DNA of 64,000 nt from Enoplolaimus lenunculus (GCA_030248215.1 JASANG010003801.1:1-64000); one strand, 5' to 3'. Positions 48,293 to 59,701 are shown, counted from the stretch's first letter. Numbers and translations are program-made. Notes: a model not told the origin generated them from the letters alone.

Positions 48293-48776
48293 CAGGTTAT
48301 TGTGGCTGCTTTCCTGCTCAACTCTGTTAAACCAGAAACAACAGAGATATTTTCGCAATATTTCCGGAATCGTTCCGCCACAACGCACCCAGTTGTGTAC
48401 TACTATCATGAAACGAACCCAGCCCACCTACTGCGACCAGCAACAAGATAGACAAATTGTATAGGTACAGCATGGGTAAAAGTCTTTATGGTATATTCGA
48501 TTAGTATACGCTCGTATAAATTTGGTCCGTCCACAAAAGTGTTGGGGCCCCAAATATCAGGCTTTCACGTCACACTGCGGGAAAGTGATAGATGTGTGTC
48601 CAAAACAGCATGGTGTAGTGTCTATCAGTAGCGGCACCAATGGCTCACCGTTATTTAATACATATATATATGTATTGCCATAGTTTAGATATTGCTTAGT
48701 CTATGTACTGGGTTGGTATAGAGAAAGAAAAGCCAAATTGCTGTGCTTTATAAGGGGTGTTAAATTGTAATGAACG

Positions 48777-48922
48777 GGCCAATGTTACTTTAAGGGGCGT
48801 AACAGTAGATTAAGCGTATTCCTAAAGCCTAAGCCTAAACAAAAAATATAATCTAGAATCTAAACGTATTCTTTTATGGAAAAACCAGAAACCTGGACGG
48901 CCCTTAAAAGTAACATGGGCCA
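48777..48922 (-). mobile_element. TTAGGC-core MITE, subtype C, inverted
   Basis: Ends GGCCAATGTTACTTTAAGGG and TTAAAAGTAACATGGGCC; flanks AATGAACG and AATAAACG match 7/8. The core is reduced to about three hexamers. Confidence 0.88.
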
Positions 48923-49475
48923 ATAAACGTATATGCTCGATTGTTGTGATTATTGGGGGTCGTATACAAGGTTTGGCCCATAAAATGTTTGGAGGTTTAA
49001 GGGTTGCATTATACCTTACTGTGCAAGACGACACCGCCGCGCGCCGCTGGCAAAATAGATTTGTGGAAAGCGCGACCCTAAAGGTGCGAATAGTTAAAGC
49101 AAAGGGAATGCTTCAGTGGTTTTGTTGTGGAGCTACTATGGACGGCATGTTGAGTCCATGGTGCCTAGCCCTGCTTGGATATGTATACTATTGTAGTGTC
49201 AAGTGACGGGAATCCTGATGAGAGGTAAGTTTGCCAGTAGAGAACAACAGTTAAAACCTGGCAGTAGTTCCTCGGTGTAAAGTAGAACGGTACAACCGGA
49301 TGTCTGCCTACGTTTCCGGTAGAAAACACGACCTCGGGCTCCGGTAGAATTTTTGTCGGACATTCCGGCAATTTTTATAATAGTGAATTTTTATATTGTT
49401 GCAAAAATTGTATCGTTCATTGCGTTTAGCTGTATGTTTTGGTACAATTTCAAGAACAAATTATCGGAATTAAGC

Positions 49476-49652
49476 ACCCATGTTCCTTTTAGGGCCGTAC
49501 CAGTTTCTGGTGGGCCTGTAAAAGAGTAGGTTTACATTCTAGACTCCATTTTTGCTTAGGCTTAGATTCAGGAAAACGCCTTTGCAAACGCTTAGGCTTA
49601 CGCTTAGGAATACGCTTAATCTACTGTTACGACCCTAAAAGTAACATCGGCC
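49476..49652 (+). mobile_element. TTAGGC-core MITE, subtype C
   Basis: CACCCATGTTCCTTTTAGGG to CGACCCTAAAAGTAACATCGG. It is preceded at about 49290-49380 by a CCGG-rich element fragment. Confidence 0.8.
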
Positions 49653-49927
49653 GACATAAGCATAAAATAAAATTTTTTGCTATCCTATATTGATATCTGC
49701 GCTAAAATTAGCAAAATGAACAATGCATAAGCGACCTATATTCTGCACATTCACTAGTTGCCAGTCGGCTTGCGTTAGCTTCAACCAGAAAGCTTTGCCT
49801 CCAAGTTCAATCTCACTGTGTACCATACGAACGCCGCTTATAAGCTTACTCTATTACAGTCCGGCGGAAAAATTGTATTTTTGATGCAATTAAATTTTCA
49901 ATTGACAAGATCGCCCGAAGAGAATCT

Positions 49928-50082
49928 GGGCCCGTAGCCAGGGATGGCTCCTGCCACTTGGAAAAATTGTGCCCCCTCTATATAATATTTTCAACCTTGC
50001 TTGCAATCATCGATAACCTTTGTATGCCTCTCCTGAAAAATTACCCCTTTCTTCCCCTAGCAAGGTGAGCTGGCTACGGGCT
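49928..50082 (+). mobile_element. 'GTAGCCAG' element, best copy
   Basis: GGGCCCGTAGCCAG at the left and CTGGCTACGGGC at the right form clear inverted ends; TTTTCAACCTTGCTTGCAAT in the middle. Confidence 0.75.
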
Positions 50083-50191
50083 GGAAAGAAACTTAAAAAG
50101 AAATGTTTTGACAACGCATATTGTAGACTGTTACAGTGATTTCAACACAATTTTAACTACCTAATTTTGTTTCGCCTTCAGCTTGGCCTAC

Positions 50192-50376
50192 TGGACCCAT
50201 GTAAAGATCAGGGGCGGAACGTTTTTCTGTGGGTCTGCAATAGAGTAAGCTTAGATTAGTCTTTTTGCTTGGCTTAGACTTAGGTTTAGGCTTAGGCTTA
50301 GGAATATGCTCATTCTTACGCTTAGGCTTAGGAATATGCTTATAATACTGTTGCGCCCCTGTTCTTTACATTGGCC
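50192..50376 (+). mobile_element. TTAGGC-core MITE, subtype A
   Basis: GGACCCATGTAAAGATCAGG to CCCCTGTTCTTTACATTGGCC, with two TTAGGC runs separated by a CTCATTCTTACG spacer. Confidence 0.88.
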
Positions 50377-50646
50377 GGCTAGTGGATGTCACAGTTAGAC
50401 TCTACTATTCGTTCTATCACTAAAGTTGGTTATATAGCGTAGTGATTTCGACTATATATACTACACGGATTTAGGCTTGCAGCGTAATTTTAGTTTACGT
50501 CGTTTAAATAAAATTTATGGCACAATCCAAACCGCACTGAACATCCAAACCGCACTGAACTTAAATATGGTGAGTTACTGTTGATTAACCTAATCGCGAA
50601 TCTCGTTGCTTTCATGGGGCGTGTACAAGGAAACAGGATGGCGGAC

Positions 50647-51020
50647 GGGTGCAACCGAAGGTGAAAAATACCGGAACCGAAGCCTGAGGTTAACAAAATT
50701 TGCCGGAACACGAGTTGAAACCGGAAGTTTGGCGAAATTACATAGTTAAAATGACATTTAATTCGCTAATTTTAACAAATATCTGTAAGACGTTGCTAAA
50801 TGTTTTGATTTTACGCTGATTTTTTACAAAATCTCGGCATTTTTTTCATCAAATTTGTTCCAAAAGTTAAACGAAACGCTCAAAGCAAATCAATTTTGTA
50901 AAATTATGCAAAATTTCACTACCGAAACTGTCAGAACCTACGACAAAAATTCTACTACCGCCGCCGGAGCCGGAAGTCAAATTTCTGCCCAAACCGGAGG
51001 TAGACCTCCGGTTGTATCCT
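50647..51020 (-). mobile_element. CCGG-rich element, most complete copy
   Basis: Starts GGGTGCAACCGAAGGTGAAA and ends GAGGTAGACCTCCGGTTGTATCC, so TGCAACC/GGTTGTA are inverted ends about 370 bp apart. Within are CGGAACCGAAGCC and GCCGCCGGAGCCGGAAG words. Confidence 0.65.
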
Positions 51021-51341
51021 AGAAAATGCACTTTTGCATACAACCCTGTTGGTATTTAATCAGATAAGAGTATCTCACTCGCTAAGCTCACTCGGAAACA
51101 ACTTTTAAATGAGATTGTGCCGGCTCAAATTACGATTCGGGTAGTCATTAATAGTCTTTTAGGCTGTATTGGTTGGCTGAAATTTACTACCGTATACTGG
51201 AGTAGTTTATATCGTTAGATTGTGACAACGTATGGCCTAGAAACTATTTAATTAATTCTCTAGCTTATATAAACCTCAAATATTGCCTTGCCGCGAAAGC
51301 CGCTTCATATTTATGTAAAAGCACAGGGTGGTCACGATAAG

Positions 51342-51594
51342 CGGTCAATGTAAAGAACAGGGGCGGAACAGTATTATATAAATTCCTAAGCCTAAAAGCC
51401 TAAGCCTAGGCATGAGCATATTCCTATTAAGCCTAAGCCTAAGCGTAAGAATGAGCATATTCGTAAGCCTAAGCCTAAGCGTAAAAATGAGCAAATTCGT
51501 AAGCCTAAGCCAAGCAAAACATAGACTACTAAAGCTCAAGCTTACTCTTTTCTAGTCCCACAGAAAACCGTTCCGCCCCTTATCTTTACATGGA
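51342..51594 (-). mobile_element. TTAGGC-core MITE, subtype A, expanded core
   Basis: GGTCAATGTAAAGAACAGGG to CCGTTCCGCCCCTTATCTTT then ACATGGAC. CGATAAGC is found at both flanks within 2 bp of the ends. Three hexamer runs are separated by ATGAGCATATTC spacers. Confidence 0.88.
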
Positions 51595-51599
51595 CGCGA

Positions 51600-52360
51600 T
51601 AAGCAGACGAGCAGGACGCACAAGCGGATTCGGAAGGGGGTTTTGGCCGGTTCGGCCTCCGTCCGTCTGAAAGAGTTTTCGATCTGCCGCTGAGCAGAGG
51701 TCCCCAGACGCTGTTGCCTTATGAAAATTTTTGCGCTGTTTGTAAATTATGTTGTATAAATTCCCAAAGGTCAATGTTAAAATTTGAATACTTTCGAACA
51801 AGTTGACAAGGCTGCAGTGTCGACCGATTAAGCAAGCGCAGTTCGCAATCAAAAATTTGGCTTTAATTTGCTACTGGTCAATCCTACCGTATGACATTTT
51901 CTGTGCCCAAAGTAAAATTTGTTAACGCGGCACATTCCAAAATACAAAAATCAGATTTCTGACCAGTGATTTGAGTAATTTTAAGTCCAGAACCTGTTTT
52001 CTATTTAGACCCGAAAGCAGACATTTTCACTATAGACGGGACAGCGAGATTTATAGAGGGGGGTAAAATATCATAACCATTGCTCAACCTAGCACACCCT
52101 ATACCTAGCAAAACCCGTTCCCTCTCAGGGGTACCACTTGAAGTGACTCAGTAAACGTTTCAGTGACATTCGCAGAAAGTTAGTTTAAATTTCATGACAA
52201 CTCGAAAACGTTCATACATCATGAATCGTCGGATCGGTAGGAGTACGCAAAATATGTTCGAATAGATTAATACTTGGATTTCTTAAACAGGACCTCTGCG
52301 ACCGACACGGAGGGCATCGGTGAACAACAAGAGGTTCCGGTATCAACTAAACCAGGAGTG
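51600..52360. other. No gene recognised
   Basis: No exon-like segment. The minus-strand frame 51586-51852 overlaps the MITE end and has no family resemblance. Confidence 0.4.
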
Positions 52361-52668
52361 GATGATGCATACTAATCAAGAGTATGCAACTGGGTACATT
52401 GTGTGTAGAAAAGAATGCGCCCGGCACGTGTTGTGTTTTTGACCTACCCCCGTTTTATTTAGAAGGAGACTACAGCCTGTGCGAACCATGACACTTTATC
52501 TATCCGGCAACAAATTGCTCCGCTTATAAATTTAATTTAGTGTTGTTGCATGTGACCGGGACCCCTCTCTAAATAAAGAGGAAAGTCGGCCAAAGACGCA
52601 ACGCCCGGTGGTACATTTTGTACCATGCGAAACCCAAAGAGTTGCACACTCTTGTATCATGCACCCTT
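52361..52668. mobile_element. 'GTATGCAACTGGGTACAT' inverted-repeat element, copy 2
   Basis: TGCATACTAATCAAGAGTAT at the left and GAGTTGCACACTCTTGTATC at the right; TTGACCTACCCCCGTTTTAT and its mirror inside. Less GC-rich hairpins than copy 1. Confidence 0.65.
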
Positions 52669-52984
52669 GACTAAACTAACTGGTAGGTTACGCTTAAACT
52701 CGTTTGAAATGTTTGAAATTTGACATATTTTAAGTTATAATCTATACTTGCTAAATTGAGTTAAATCTAAACTTGATAAATTTTTAAAACTACAAAGTAA
52801 AATAAAGGTACTTGGTCTTAGAACAACCTACTTTATCTCAGAGTCCAATATTTTTACTTTTAAATCTGGGTATACCTTCCCGAAATGAAATTCCTGCTAC
52901 GCCCTTGATCGAAACTATCTTTTAATAAGTGCTCAACATATTTGGTATGATTACATTTTATGCTTTATCTTGGAAAGCTGTTTG

Positions 52985-53044
52985 TTGGTGTTGTTATTGT
53001 TGTTGTTATTGTTGTTGTTGTTATTATTGTTGTTGTTGTTGTTG
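52985..53044. repeat. (CAA)n array at the K2P stop codon
   Basis: GTT/TTG triplets on this strand with ATT/TTA variants. Read on the minus strand it gives six Gln codons, then TAA (53026-53024). Confidence 0.9.
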
Positions 53045-56000
53045 CTTCTTTTGTCTTCGAAGTAGTGCAAACCGCCGTGATCTGTGGCGAAATTCACTAA
53101 TCACAACTCCCACACACATCGCAAATAGAGCGAGACCAAAAATGATGTATATCGCAGACAGACCAGGCGCTAGTGTTGGCGACGCTTTCGAATTGTCCAT
53201 GCCTAAAATCGCCACACTCCATGGTGCATAGAGTATACTATGAGCAATTCAACGCAAACTATTAACAGCGTGAATCAATACACAACGCGCAGTGTTTAAC
53301 AATTATTACGCGTATGCACAGTATACATTTTCTCGAAGCCTGAGTACTCGCTACAGCTCGAACGATGAAACTCTTACAATTGAGCGGTGCCAATGAACAC
53401 GGGCTCGAGTATTTAGTATAAAAACTTGGATCTCAGATGAAATTGAAAATATTCATGTGTTGACTGTTTAAAATTGAAAATATTCATGTGTTGACTGTTT
53501 AAAATTAAAAATATTCATGTGTTGACTGTTTAAAATTGAAAATATTCATGTGTTGACTGTTTAAAATTGAAAAAATTCATGTGTTGACTGTTTAAAATTG
53601 AAAATATTCATGTGTTGACTGTTTAAAATTGAAAATATTCATGTGTTGACTGTTTAAAATTGAAAATATTCATGTGTTGACTGTTTAAAATTGAAAATAT
53701 TCATGTGTTGACTGTTTAAAATTGAAAAAATTCATGTGTTGACTGTTTAATGGAAAAATTTCAGTTAGGGTTGCGCTTTACTTGTCGTACGGTTTCGTCC
53801 GTCACCGTACGGTGCCATCCGTCCATATGGTTTGGTACGTGAGTAATTCGCGTACGATTCCGCACCGTGACGCACGGTAGCGGACAGCGCCGAACACGGT
53901 GCTACAGGTGACGGACTTCGCCGTACGGGTGACGGACGGCGCCGTACGGGTGACGGACGGCGCCGGACGACATCAAACGTATCGCCCTACCTTTACTGTC
54001 GTTAAGAAACCAAGAAGAAGAACGCGCATCGTGAACGAAACAATACAATATGATGTAGATGGAACGGTTATTATATTCAGAGAGTTCAAATGCTTGCTTA
54101 AACTTCATAGACACTCGAGTGGAAAATCGTTAATATATCGAAAATCGTATCTGTCCCTTATATAAACTAGCTATGACACCTTGACACCACCGGCCCATGC
54201 AAAGATCGCTGGCGTCACGTTTTTCTGCGGGACTAGAATAGAACAAGCTTAAGCTTTAGACTAATTTTTTTGCTTGGCTTAAGCTTAGGCTTAGGCTTAC
54301 GAATAAACTCATTCTTACGCTTAGGCTTAGGCTTATAGGAATAGGCTTATATTTACTGTTCCGTCCCTGTTATTTACATTGACTAGAAAGGTGAAAAAAT
54401 TTTAGTTACCCGTAAAGGCGAAAATAAAACATCAACGTACCGGGTACATAATCACCAAACCCAATTGTAAACATTGTAATGACACAAAAATACGCCGACG
54501 TAATATAACTCCAGTCCGGTTCAATTGCAGCGTACATCATGACACCAATGAACAAATACAACACCAGTATTGCGAACGCCAACGCTGCAGGCAATTCGTT
54601 TGGATCGCGTTCAGCAAGCGCACTTGTGTCATCGTGCGTCCGTTTGGACAATTTTGACGCCTGCAAAAAATCATTTTTTTTAAATTCTTTATGAAAAACA
54701 AATGATTTGCTGTTACAGCTGCAAATTATCCACTGGAATTCATGCTATTGAATTTAATTCGCACCTGTGAACGCAGTTGCAAGTCGCTTGAATTTCTTGC
54801 ACCTGCAGTTTAATTGGTCAATCGGAATGTTCCTTTGAAAATACTTGCAGCTGCAAGCGTTTCTTACATGTCGCAGCTGCGAGTTCTCGCTGCAAAAACT
54901 TGCGCGTGTAAGTGGGGCTTTATATTAGGGGTTGACAACATTTTGCGTTATTTCAATATTTACGCTTGTTTAAGTCGTGCAATTTTTAACTTTGTACACG
55001 CCGAATTTGTACAATTTGACACGGAAAATTTAGTCAAAAAAATAAACGCACCAATTTTCAGTGTATACAACAGCATATAAACTTCAGTCACTGAAAATTT
55101 TGACTTCCGCTCCCCCAGATAAGGAGGGTAAGTCAATGATGTAACGCGTGCTGTATACATTCTTTTCTACACAAAATGTACCCAGCTGTATACTTTTGTT
55201 AGTAAGAGTACATACACTCGCGGTATTAGCAAGAGTGGATAATGACAATAGTGTGTATACTCTTGGGGTACCGCATGGTACAGTGTCACTCACACGTTAC
55301 CATACGTGCGCTCGGCACACAAAATGTCCGCTCCCAAAAAAATTCAATAGCTTGTCCGGCTTATGTTTTATCGAAACCCTTCATTTTCCAATAGTATCAC
55401 CGCCAGTCGCGAACATCGTAGAGTTTCACGGAAACTCTATCCGGACAAAACTGTTTTGCTGTGACACTGTCCAGGATATTGAAATGTTTGAAAAACAGTA
55501 TAGTGGACAATATTCTTATATGATAGACACATTATTCAAATGCTAGTGGGAAAATTCAAATTTTAGCGCGAAATTCAAATTTTGGCGGGAAAATTCAAAT
55601 TTTGGCGGGAAATTCAAATTTGGCAGAAAAATATAAATTTTGGCGGCAAATTCAAATTTAGGCGGCAAGATTCAAATTTTGGCGGGAAAATTCAAATTTT
55701 GGCGGTAAATTCAAATTTTGGCGGAGAAATTCAAATTTTGGTGGAGAAATTCAAATTTTGGCGGAGAAATTCAAATTTTGGCGAGAAAATTCAAATTGGG
55801 CGCAAAAATTTGGCGATCGTGCAAAAAGCAACAAAATATCGCAGTAAATTAATTATCTTATTTAGCGCTTTCCGGCGCCACCTTTTAGACTGTAACGACA
55901 AAGTCCAACAGTTCACGCAACTCTATATTTAATATTAATATAATGCGCAAACAGTTTGACGCCGCGTATATAAAGTGCGGTGGTTTGCAACGGTTGTACC

Positions 56001-59000
56001 CCCTCTAAACAAAGGCGGACAGGGCGAAAAACGCAACGCGTGCCAGGTACGTTCTTTTCTACACAGAATGTGCCCAGTAGCACACTCTTGTTAAATAGCG
56101 ATTATCCACTCTTGGTATTAGTAGTTGGTGGATAAGTGCGATACAATGATCAGAATACGGGCCTATAGCAGTTAACCTATTAACGCAACCTTCAACGACT
56201 TACCCCGTCGGCTGGTTCTAAAACCAAAAACAACACTAAAAATAGTAAACGTTTCAGTTTTTTTATTTGTATTTTGACGGCCGAATTTGCATTTTTATTG
56301 GTTGATAGGCTTAATCAATTCGACTAACTTTAGATTCAACATCACATCTGCGTTCGGTTCCAGGTTATATTTAAGCCATTTCAGTTGGAAAAACACGGGT
56401 TTAGAGACACTGACTCGAACGCTCAAGCTTCGTATCCTAAAGCGAACGTTTTACCACTACGCCACATAACGACATCTCTAACTGCAGTCATCGTCAACTG
56501 CGTATATCGACACGTACGCATCCGGCAAGCATAGTCTATACAGTGCACTGCATTCTGATGCATATGACACTGGTACAATCATTAAAGTAAAGATGCGGCG
56601 GCCGTGAGAACCTCAGATCAGAAAGTTACATTTGAAAAATTTCATTTTTGAAATGATTAACCCTTTCTCACATGAATATTTTCAATTTCATATGAGATGT
56701 ATTTTCAAGGTAAGATTCGAACCCCAGTCTCACGGGTGGGAGGCGTTTACGATGACCACTGAGCTATTGGAGCTTGACGCTCGAGCCCGAGTAGGCTCTC
56801 ACGTCTTGTAGAGTTTTTGCACTGCGCATATATGTTATAAAAATGTTAAACACTGCTCATAGTGTGTGTATTGCTCGCACATTATGGTATTTAGTTGCTC
56901 ATAGTATACTCTATGAGTGAAAGGGTTATAATTTTATTTACATTTTAAAGGATTTCATCATTTCTTAAAGCAAACTTTTTGAAAATTTTGTTACGTTCTC
57001 GTGAGATATTTCCCGATTTTTACAAACTCCTCTTGATCCACCCAAGCATGCTTGAGATCAGTAAGTACGAATATTGTGATTTTTTGTTATAGTTCCAAGC
57101 TAATGTAAAGAACAGGGGCGAAACAGTATTATTAGCTTATTCTCAAGCCTAAGCGTAAAAATAAGTTTTTTCTAAACCCAAGCCTAAGCCTAAGCCAAAG
57201 AAAAAATTAGTCTAAAGCTTAAGCTTATTCTATTCTTGTCCCACACAAAAACGTTCCGCGCCTAATCTTTACATGGGCCAAGTTTTATAATCAACCTAGA
57301 ACTTTTTTTAAAAGTCAAACCTCAAAAAGACAAAATACAATTTTTACCTTCATTGGACTTTTTTATACATCTCAGAGCGCGGATTTTATTCCAACCCACG
57401 CTGAATCCTTTGTTCAACAATCCACCTAAAATAACCATTGCATGGCAGTTGTATTTGGTTGCTTTCAAGGATCCAACATCGCCCCAAAATGATGGGTTAC
57501 GAGAAAAACGCAACGCGTGCCGAGTACATTCTTTCCTACACAGAATATACACAATTACACATGGCAAAATTGTAACAAATTGCAGCAAAATATTAATATA
57601 AAATGTATTGGGGGCAATGGGTATAAATTTCAAAATATGCAGTCTGCAATGTGGCTTTGAATTTCGGAAACCTTGTTGTCCTATAAACAAAATAAATTAA
57701 CCATTCGGACAAAATAGAAACATTTTGTTGTCAATGTATAGAACAGGGCCGGAACAGTAGTATAAGCATATTACTAAGCCTGAGCCTAAGTCTAAGCCTA
57801 ATCGTAAGCATAAAAATTAACCTATTTCGACTACGCACAAAATTCATAATTTTTTCAGTTTGGAAATTGAAAAAAATTTAAAAATTGTTGTAGTTTTTCT
57901 ATGAAGCAATAAACAATGAATAAAACTTCAAATTTGTGTGACTTGTGCGTTTTCAACGTCGAAGAGACAATTCCAATTGATTGTTTTGCGTAGTAACTGA
58001 TGTTTCTTTCAAACATTGGTCCATGTATAAAGATCACGGGCGGAACGTTTTTCTGCGGAAACGTTAGACGAGTTTTTGCTTGGCTTTGGTTTACACTTAG
58101 GTTTAGGCTAGAAATATGCTCATTGTTACGTTTAGGCTTCGGCTTAGGCTTAGAAATATGCTTATAATACTGTTCCGCTCGTGATCTTTACATTGGCTCA
58201 CACATTAAATCGAAAAAATAGTTTCAATTTTACGAGCAATTGAATATGATATTAGATAAACGGAATTGGAATTTAAAAAAGTTCGTACCAACATTTGACA
58301 GAAACATAGTCATCAGCGGAATTGCGAACAACGAATACAGTATCACCATAATTTGGCCCCATTCCGTCGTTGGAACCACATGACCGTAGCCTAAAGATAA
58401 AAACGTGACGATGCCGCAAAACAGTTGATAAGATTTTCACGAAATTGAAATTCACAAAGTTTCAAATATTTTTGGCAAAAAAACTGGCCAATGTACAGAA
58501 CAGGGCCGGATCGTTTTCCGGAGAGGCTATAATAGAGTCAGTTTAATAGTTTAAGTTTTAGACTATTTTTTGCTTAGGCTTTCGCTTAGACTTAGGCTTA
58601 TGCTTAGGCTTAGGAATAGGCTCATTCATACGTTTAGGCTTAGGCTTAGGAATATATATGCTTATACTACTGTTCCGGCCCTGTTCTATACATGGGCCAA
58701 AAAACTAGTCAAATTTGAAGTTTAGGTATATGATAGAAAAAAACCTTCACAATCTCGAATTCGTAAACAGGTGGGTCCCCTGCCACTGGAAAATCGTTCG
58801 ATCCCAACTTACCTATCGCGGTCAACATTGACGCAGCGAATAAAATTGAACTTGAAATGGTCCAGCGAAAGGTTCGTTCGTTCGGTTCCGGGATTTCACC
58901 TTTGTAGCCATGAACGTTTATTTTGGTGTGAATGACCGCTTGATATCGATCTAATACCAGCTAAAATTAACAAAAAACATTAATAGTTCGTCATGCAGCT

Positions 59001-59701
59001 TCTACAGTAACCTTGTTTTCAAACCATTGGCCCATGTAAAAGATCAGGAGCGGAAACGTTTTTTGTGGGTCTGGAATAAAGTAAGCTTAAGATTTAGACT
59101 ATTTTTTGCTAAGGCTTACGCTTTAGGTATAAGCTCATTCTTACGCTTAGACTTAGGCTTAGGTTTAGGAATTTGCTTATACTACTGTTTCGCCCCTGAT
59201 ATGTGGCTACATCAGCCAAACATTTTATGAACCGAATTGTATCGAATTCCACTTCTTAACACAGAATTAAACAAGGACCGGTGTGATTATACGTCGTAAA
59301 TCACAAGCACTGTATTACAGGCTTATGTTATTTTTACTGGCGTCCTGCTTTCATCGGATCTGCAACGAAATATAAGCTTATGCTTTAGACTAATTTTTTA
59401 GACTGCCGTATTTTGGTGGTGACAAATTTTCAAATATTTTAGCTTGTTTTACCGTTATTCCAACTTTATCATTATTTCGCGTCGCTTCAATAATATCGTC
59501 AATCACTTTTTGTTTGTACGGCCCTTCGATTTCAACTGAATGATTGCGTTGACGTTCAAAATTTCTCAATTCTCGGCTTTTTTCAATTGAACGAAACATA
59601 AACGCACCGCCGACGCAGTATAGCGTTACTAGCAGGGTTAAGCCAACATGGCTAAAACTCGCCCTGAAATCATTTCTATCAGCGTGTATGTCATAGACCA
59701 A
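53024..59701 (-). CDS. Two-pore-domain (K2P/TWK) potassium channel, complete
   Basis: A leak K+ channel subunit; two pore domains per chain, working as a dimer in the plasma membrane. Exons in transcription order: 59701-59453, 58960-58813, 58390-58289, 57425-57348, 56217-56204 (14 nt), 54660-54441, 53202-53024. Phases agree throughout and give 329 residues. An in-frame TGA precedes the ATG, supporting the start. TM1 about 18-37; a glycosylation site NHS at 53 in the extracellular cap; pore 1 filter TAIGYG at 130-135, split by an intron inside its first Gly codon; TM2 about 145-166, followed by a basic linker (NKIRALRCIKKSNE); TM3 about 220-240; pore 2 filter TIGFGDYVPG from 262; TM4 about 284-305; then a short basic tail ending in six Gln. 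The 14-nt exon (EPADG in context) is needed to restore phase; it is the least certain part. A 32-nt alternative from an upstream acceptor also keeps the frame. Confidence 0.9.
53225..53436 (+). repeat. Decayed copy of the tRNA-like inverted-ended element
   Basis: CGCAGTGTTTAACAATTATT, the ACGGGCTCGAG word and AACTTGGATCTCAGATGAAA follow the order of the copies at 31340 and 56659, but the A and B boxes are eroded. It runs straight into the minisatellite that follows. Confidence 0.6.
53437..53758. repeat. 31-bp minisatellite, about 10 copies
   Basis: Unit AAATATTCATGTGTTGACTG plus TTTAAAATTGA, almost identical in every copy. The first half equals the terminal part of the adjoining tRNA-like element (GAAATTGAAAATATTCATGTG), so the array seems to have grown from that element's end. 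Confidence 0.92.
53767..53988. mobile_element. Inverted-repeat element with CGTACGG words, copy 2
   Basis: Begins AGGGTTGCGCTTTACTTGTC and ends AACGTATCGCCCTAC, with GCCGTACGGGTGACGGACGG repeated. Shorter than copy 1 at 23669-24083. Confidence 0.65.
54192..54383 (+). mobile_element. TTAGGC-core MITE, subtype A
   Basis: GGCCCATGCAAAGATCGCTG to CCCTGTTATTTACATTGAC; in the last K2P intron, 57 bp from exon 54441-54660. Confidence 0.85.
54716..54925. repeat. TTGCAGCTGCAA-type repeat, copy 3
   Basis: TTGCACCTGCAGTTTAATTG, ATACTTGCAGCTGCAAGCG and TCGCAGCTGCGAG; similar words and order as at 26207-26515. Confidence 0.5.
55100..55290. repeat. 'GTATGCAACTGGGTACAT' family, partial copy
   Basis: AACGCGTGCTGTATACATTC, ACACAAAATGTACCCAGCTG and TAGCAAGAGTGGATAATG match the right arm of the element at 20010-20364. 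Confidence 0.55.
55540..55810. repeat. 'AAATTCAAATTTTGGCGG' minisatellite
   Basis: About 14 copies of a 17-19 bp unit with variable A and G counts. The 116-codon plus-strand frame across it (GGKFKF-type repeats) is a by-product. Confidence 0.85.
55995..56135. repeat. 'GTATGCAACTGGGTACAT' family, partial copy
   Basis: ACCCCCTCTAAACAAAGGCG, AAAAACGCAACGCGTGCCAG and CACTCTTGTTAAATAGCGAT; ends about 65 bp from the putative 14-nt K2P exon. A further short fragment lies at 57500-57568. Confidence 0.55.
56394..56470 (-). repeat. tRNA-like sequence in a K2P intron
   Basis: On the minus strand: A box TGGCGTAGTGG, B box GCGTTCGAGTC. The anticodon region TTCGCTTTAGGATACGAA has a 4-bp stem with an oversized loop, so this is a pseudogene or SINE fragment. 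Confidence 0.45.
56659..56927 (-). mobile_element. Inverted-ended element enclosing a tRNA-Gly-like sequence, copy 2
   Basis: AACCCTTTCTCACATGAATA at the left, ATGAGTGAAAGGGTT at the right. On the minus strand it has A box TAGCTCAGTGG, GCCTCCCACC and B box GGTTCGAATC, better preserved than in copy 1. Confidence 0.75.
57101..57278 (-). mobile_element. TTAGGC-core MITE, subtype A, inverted
   Basis: AATGTAAAGAACAGGGGCGA to CGCGCCTAATCTTTACATGGG. It ends 70 bp from K2P exon 57348-57425. Confidence 0.82.
57732..57822 (-). mobile_element. TTAGGC-core MITE, truncated
   Basis: CAATGTATAGAACAGGGCCG and a core of about five hexamers, then loss of the other half. Confidence 0.7.
58018..58198 (+). mobile_element. 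TTAGGC-core MITE, subtype A
   Basis: GGTCCATGTATAAAGATCAC to CTCGTGATCTTTACATTGGC; flanks CAAACATT and CACACATT match 7/8. Confidence 0.87.
58486..58698 (+). mobile_element. TTAGGC-core MITE, subtype B, exact 8-bp target duplication
   Basis: AAAAAACT is present at 58478-58485 and 58699-58706. Complete ends GGCCAATGTACAGAACAGGG and CCCTGTTCTATACATGGGCC. In the K2P intron between the two pore-1 exons. Confidence 0.92.
59029..59205 (+). mobile_element. TTAGGC-core MITE, subtype A, right end lost
   Basis: GGCCCATGTAAAAGATCAGG at the left; the right side stops at TTTCGCCCCTGATATGTGG. Confidence 0.78.

Noticed and set aside
53437-53758. CRISPR-like regular array
   Set aside because: Units are directly adjacent without unique spacers; it is a minisatellite in a eukaryotic genome.
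57855-58037. Minus-strand frame with a hydrophobic stretch inside the K2P gene
   Set aside because: K2P exons on both sides join in phase without it, and it lacks splice sites in the needed phase.
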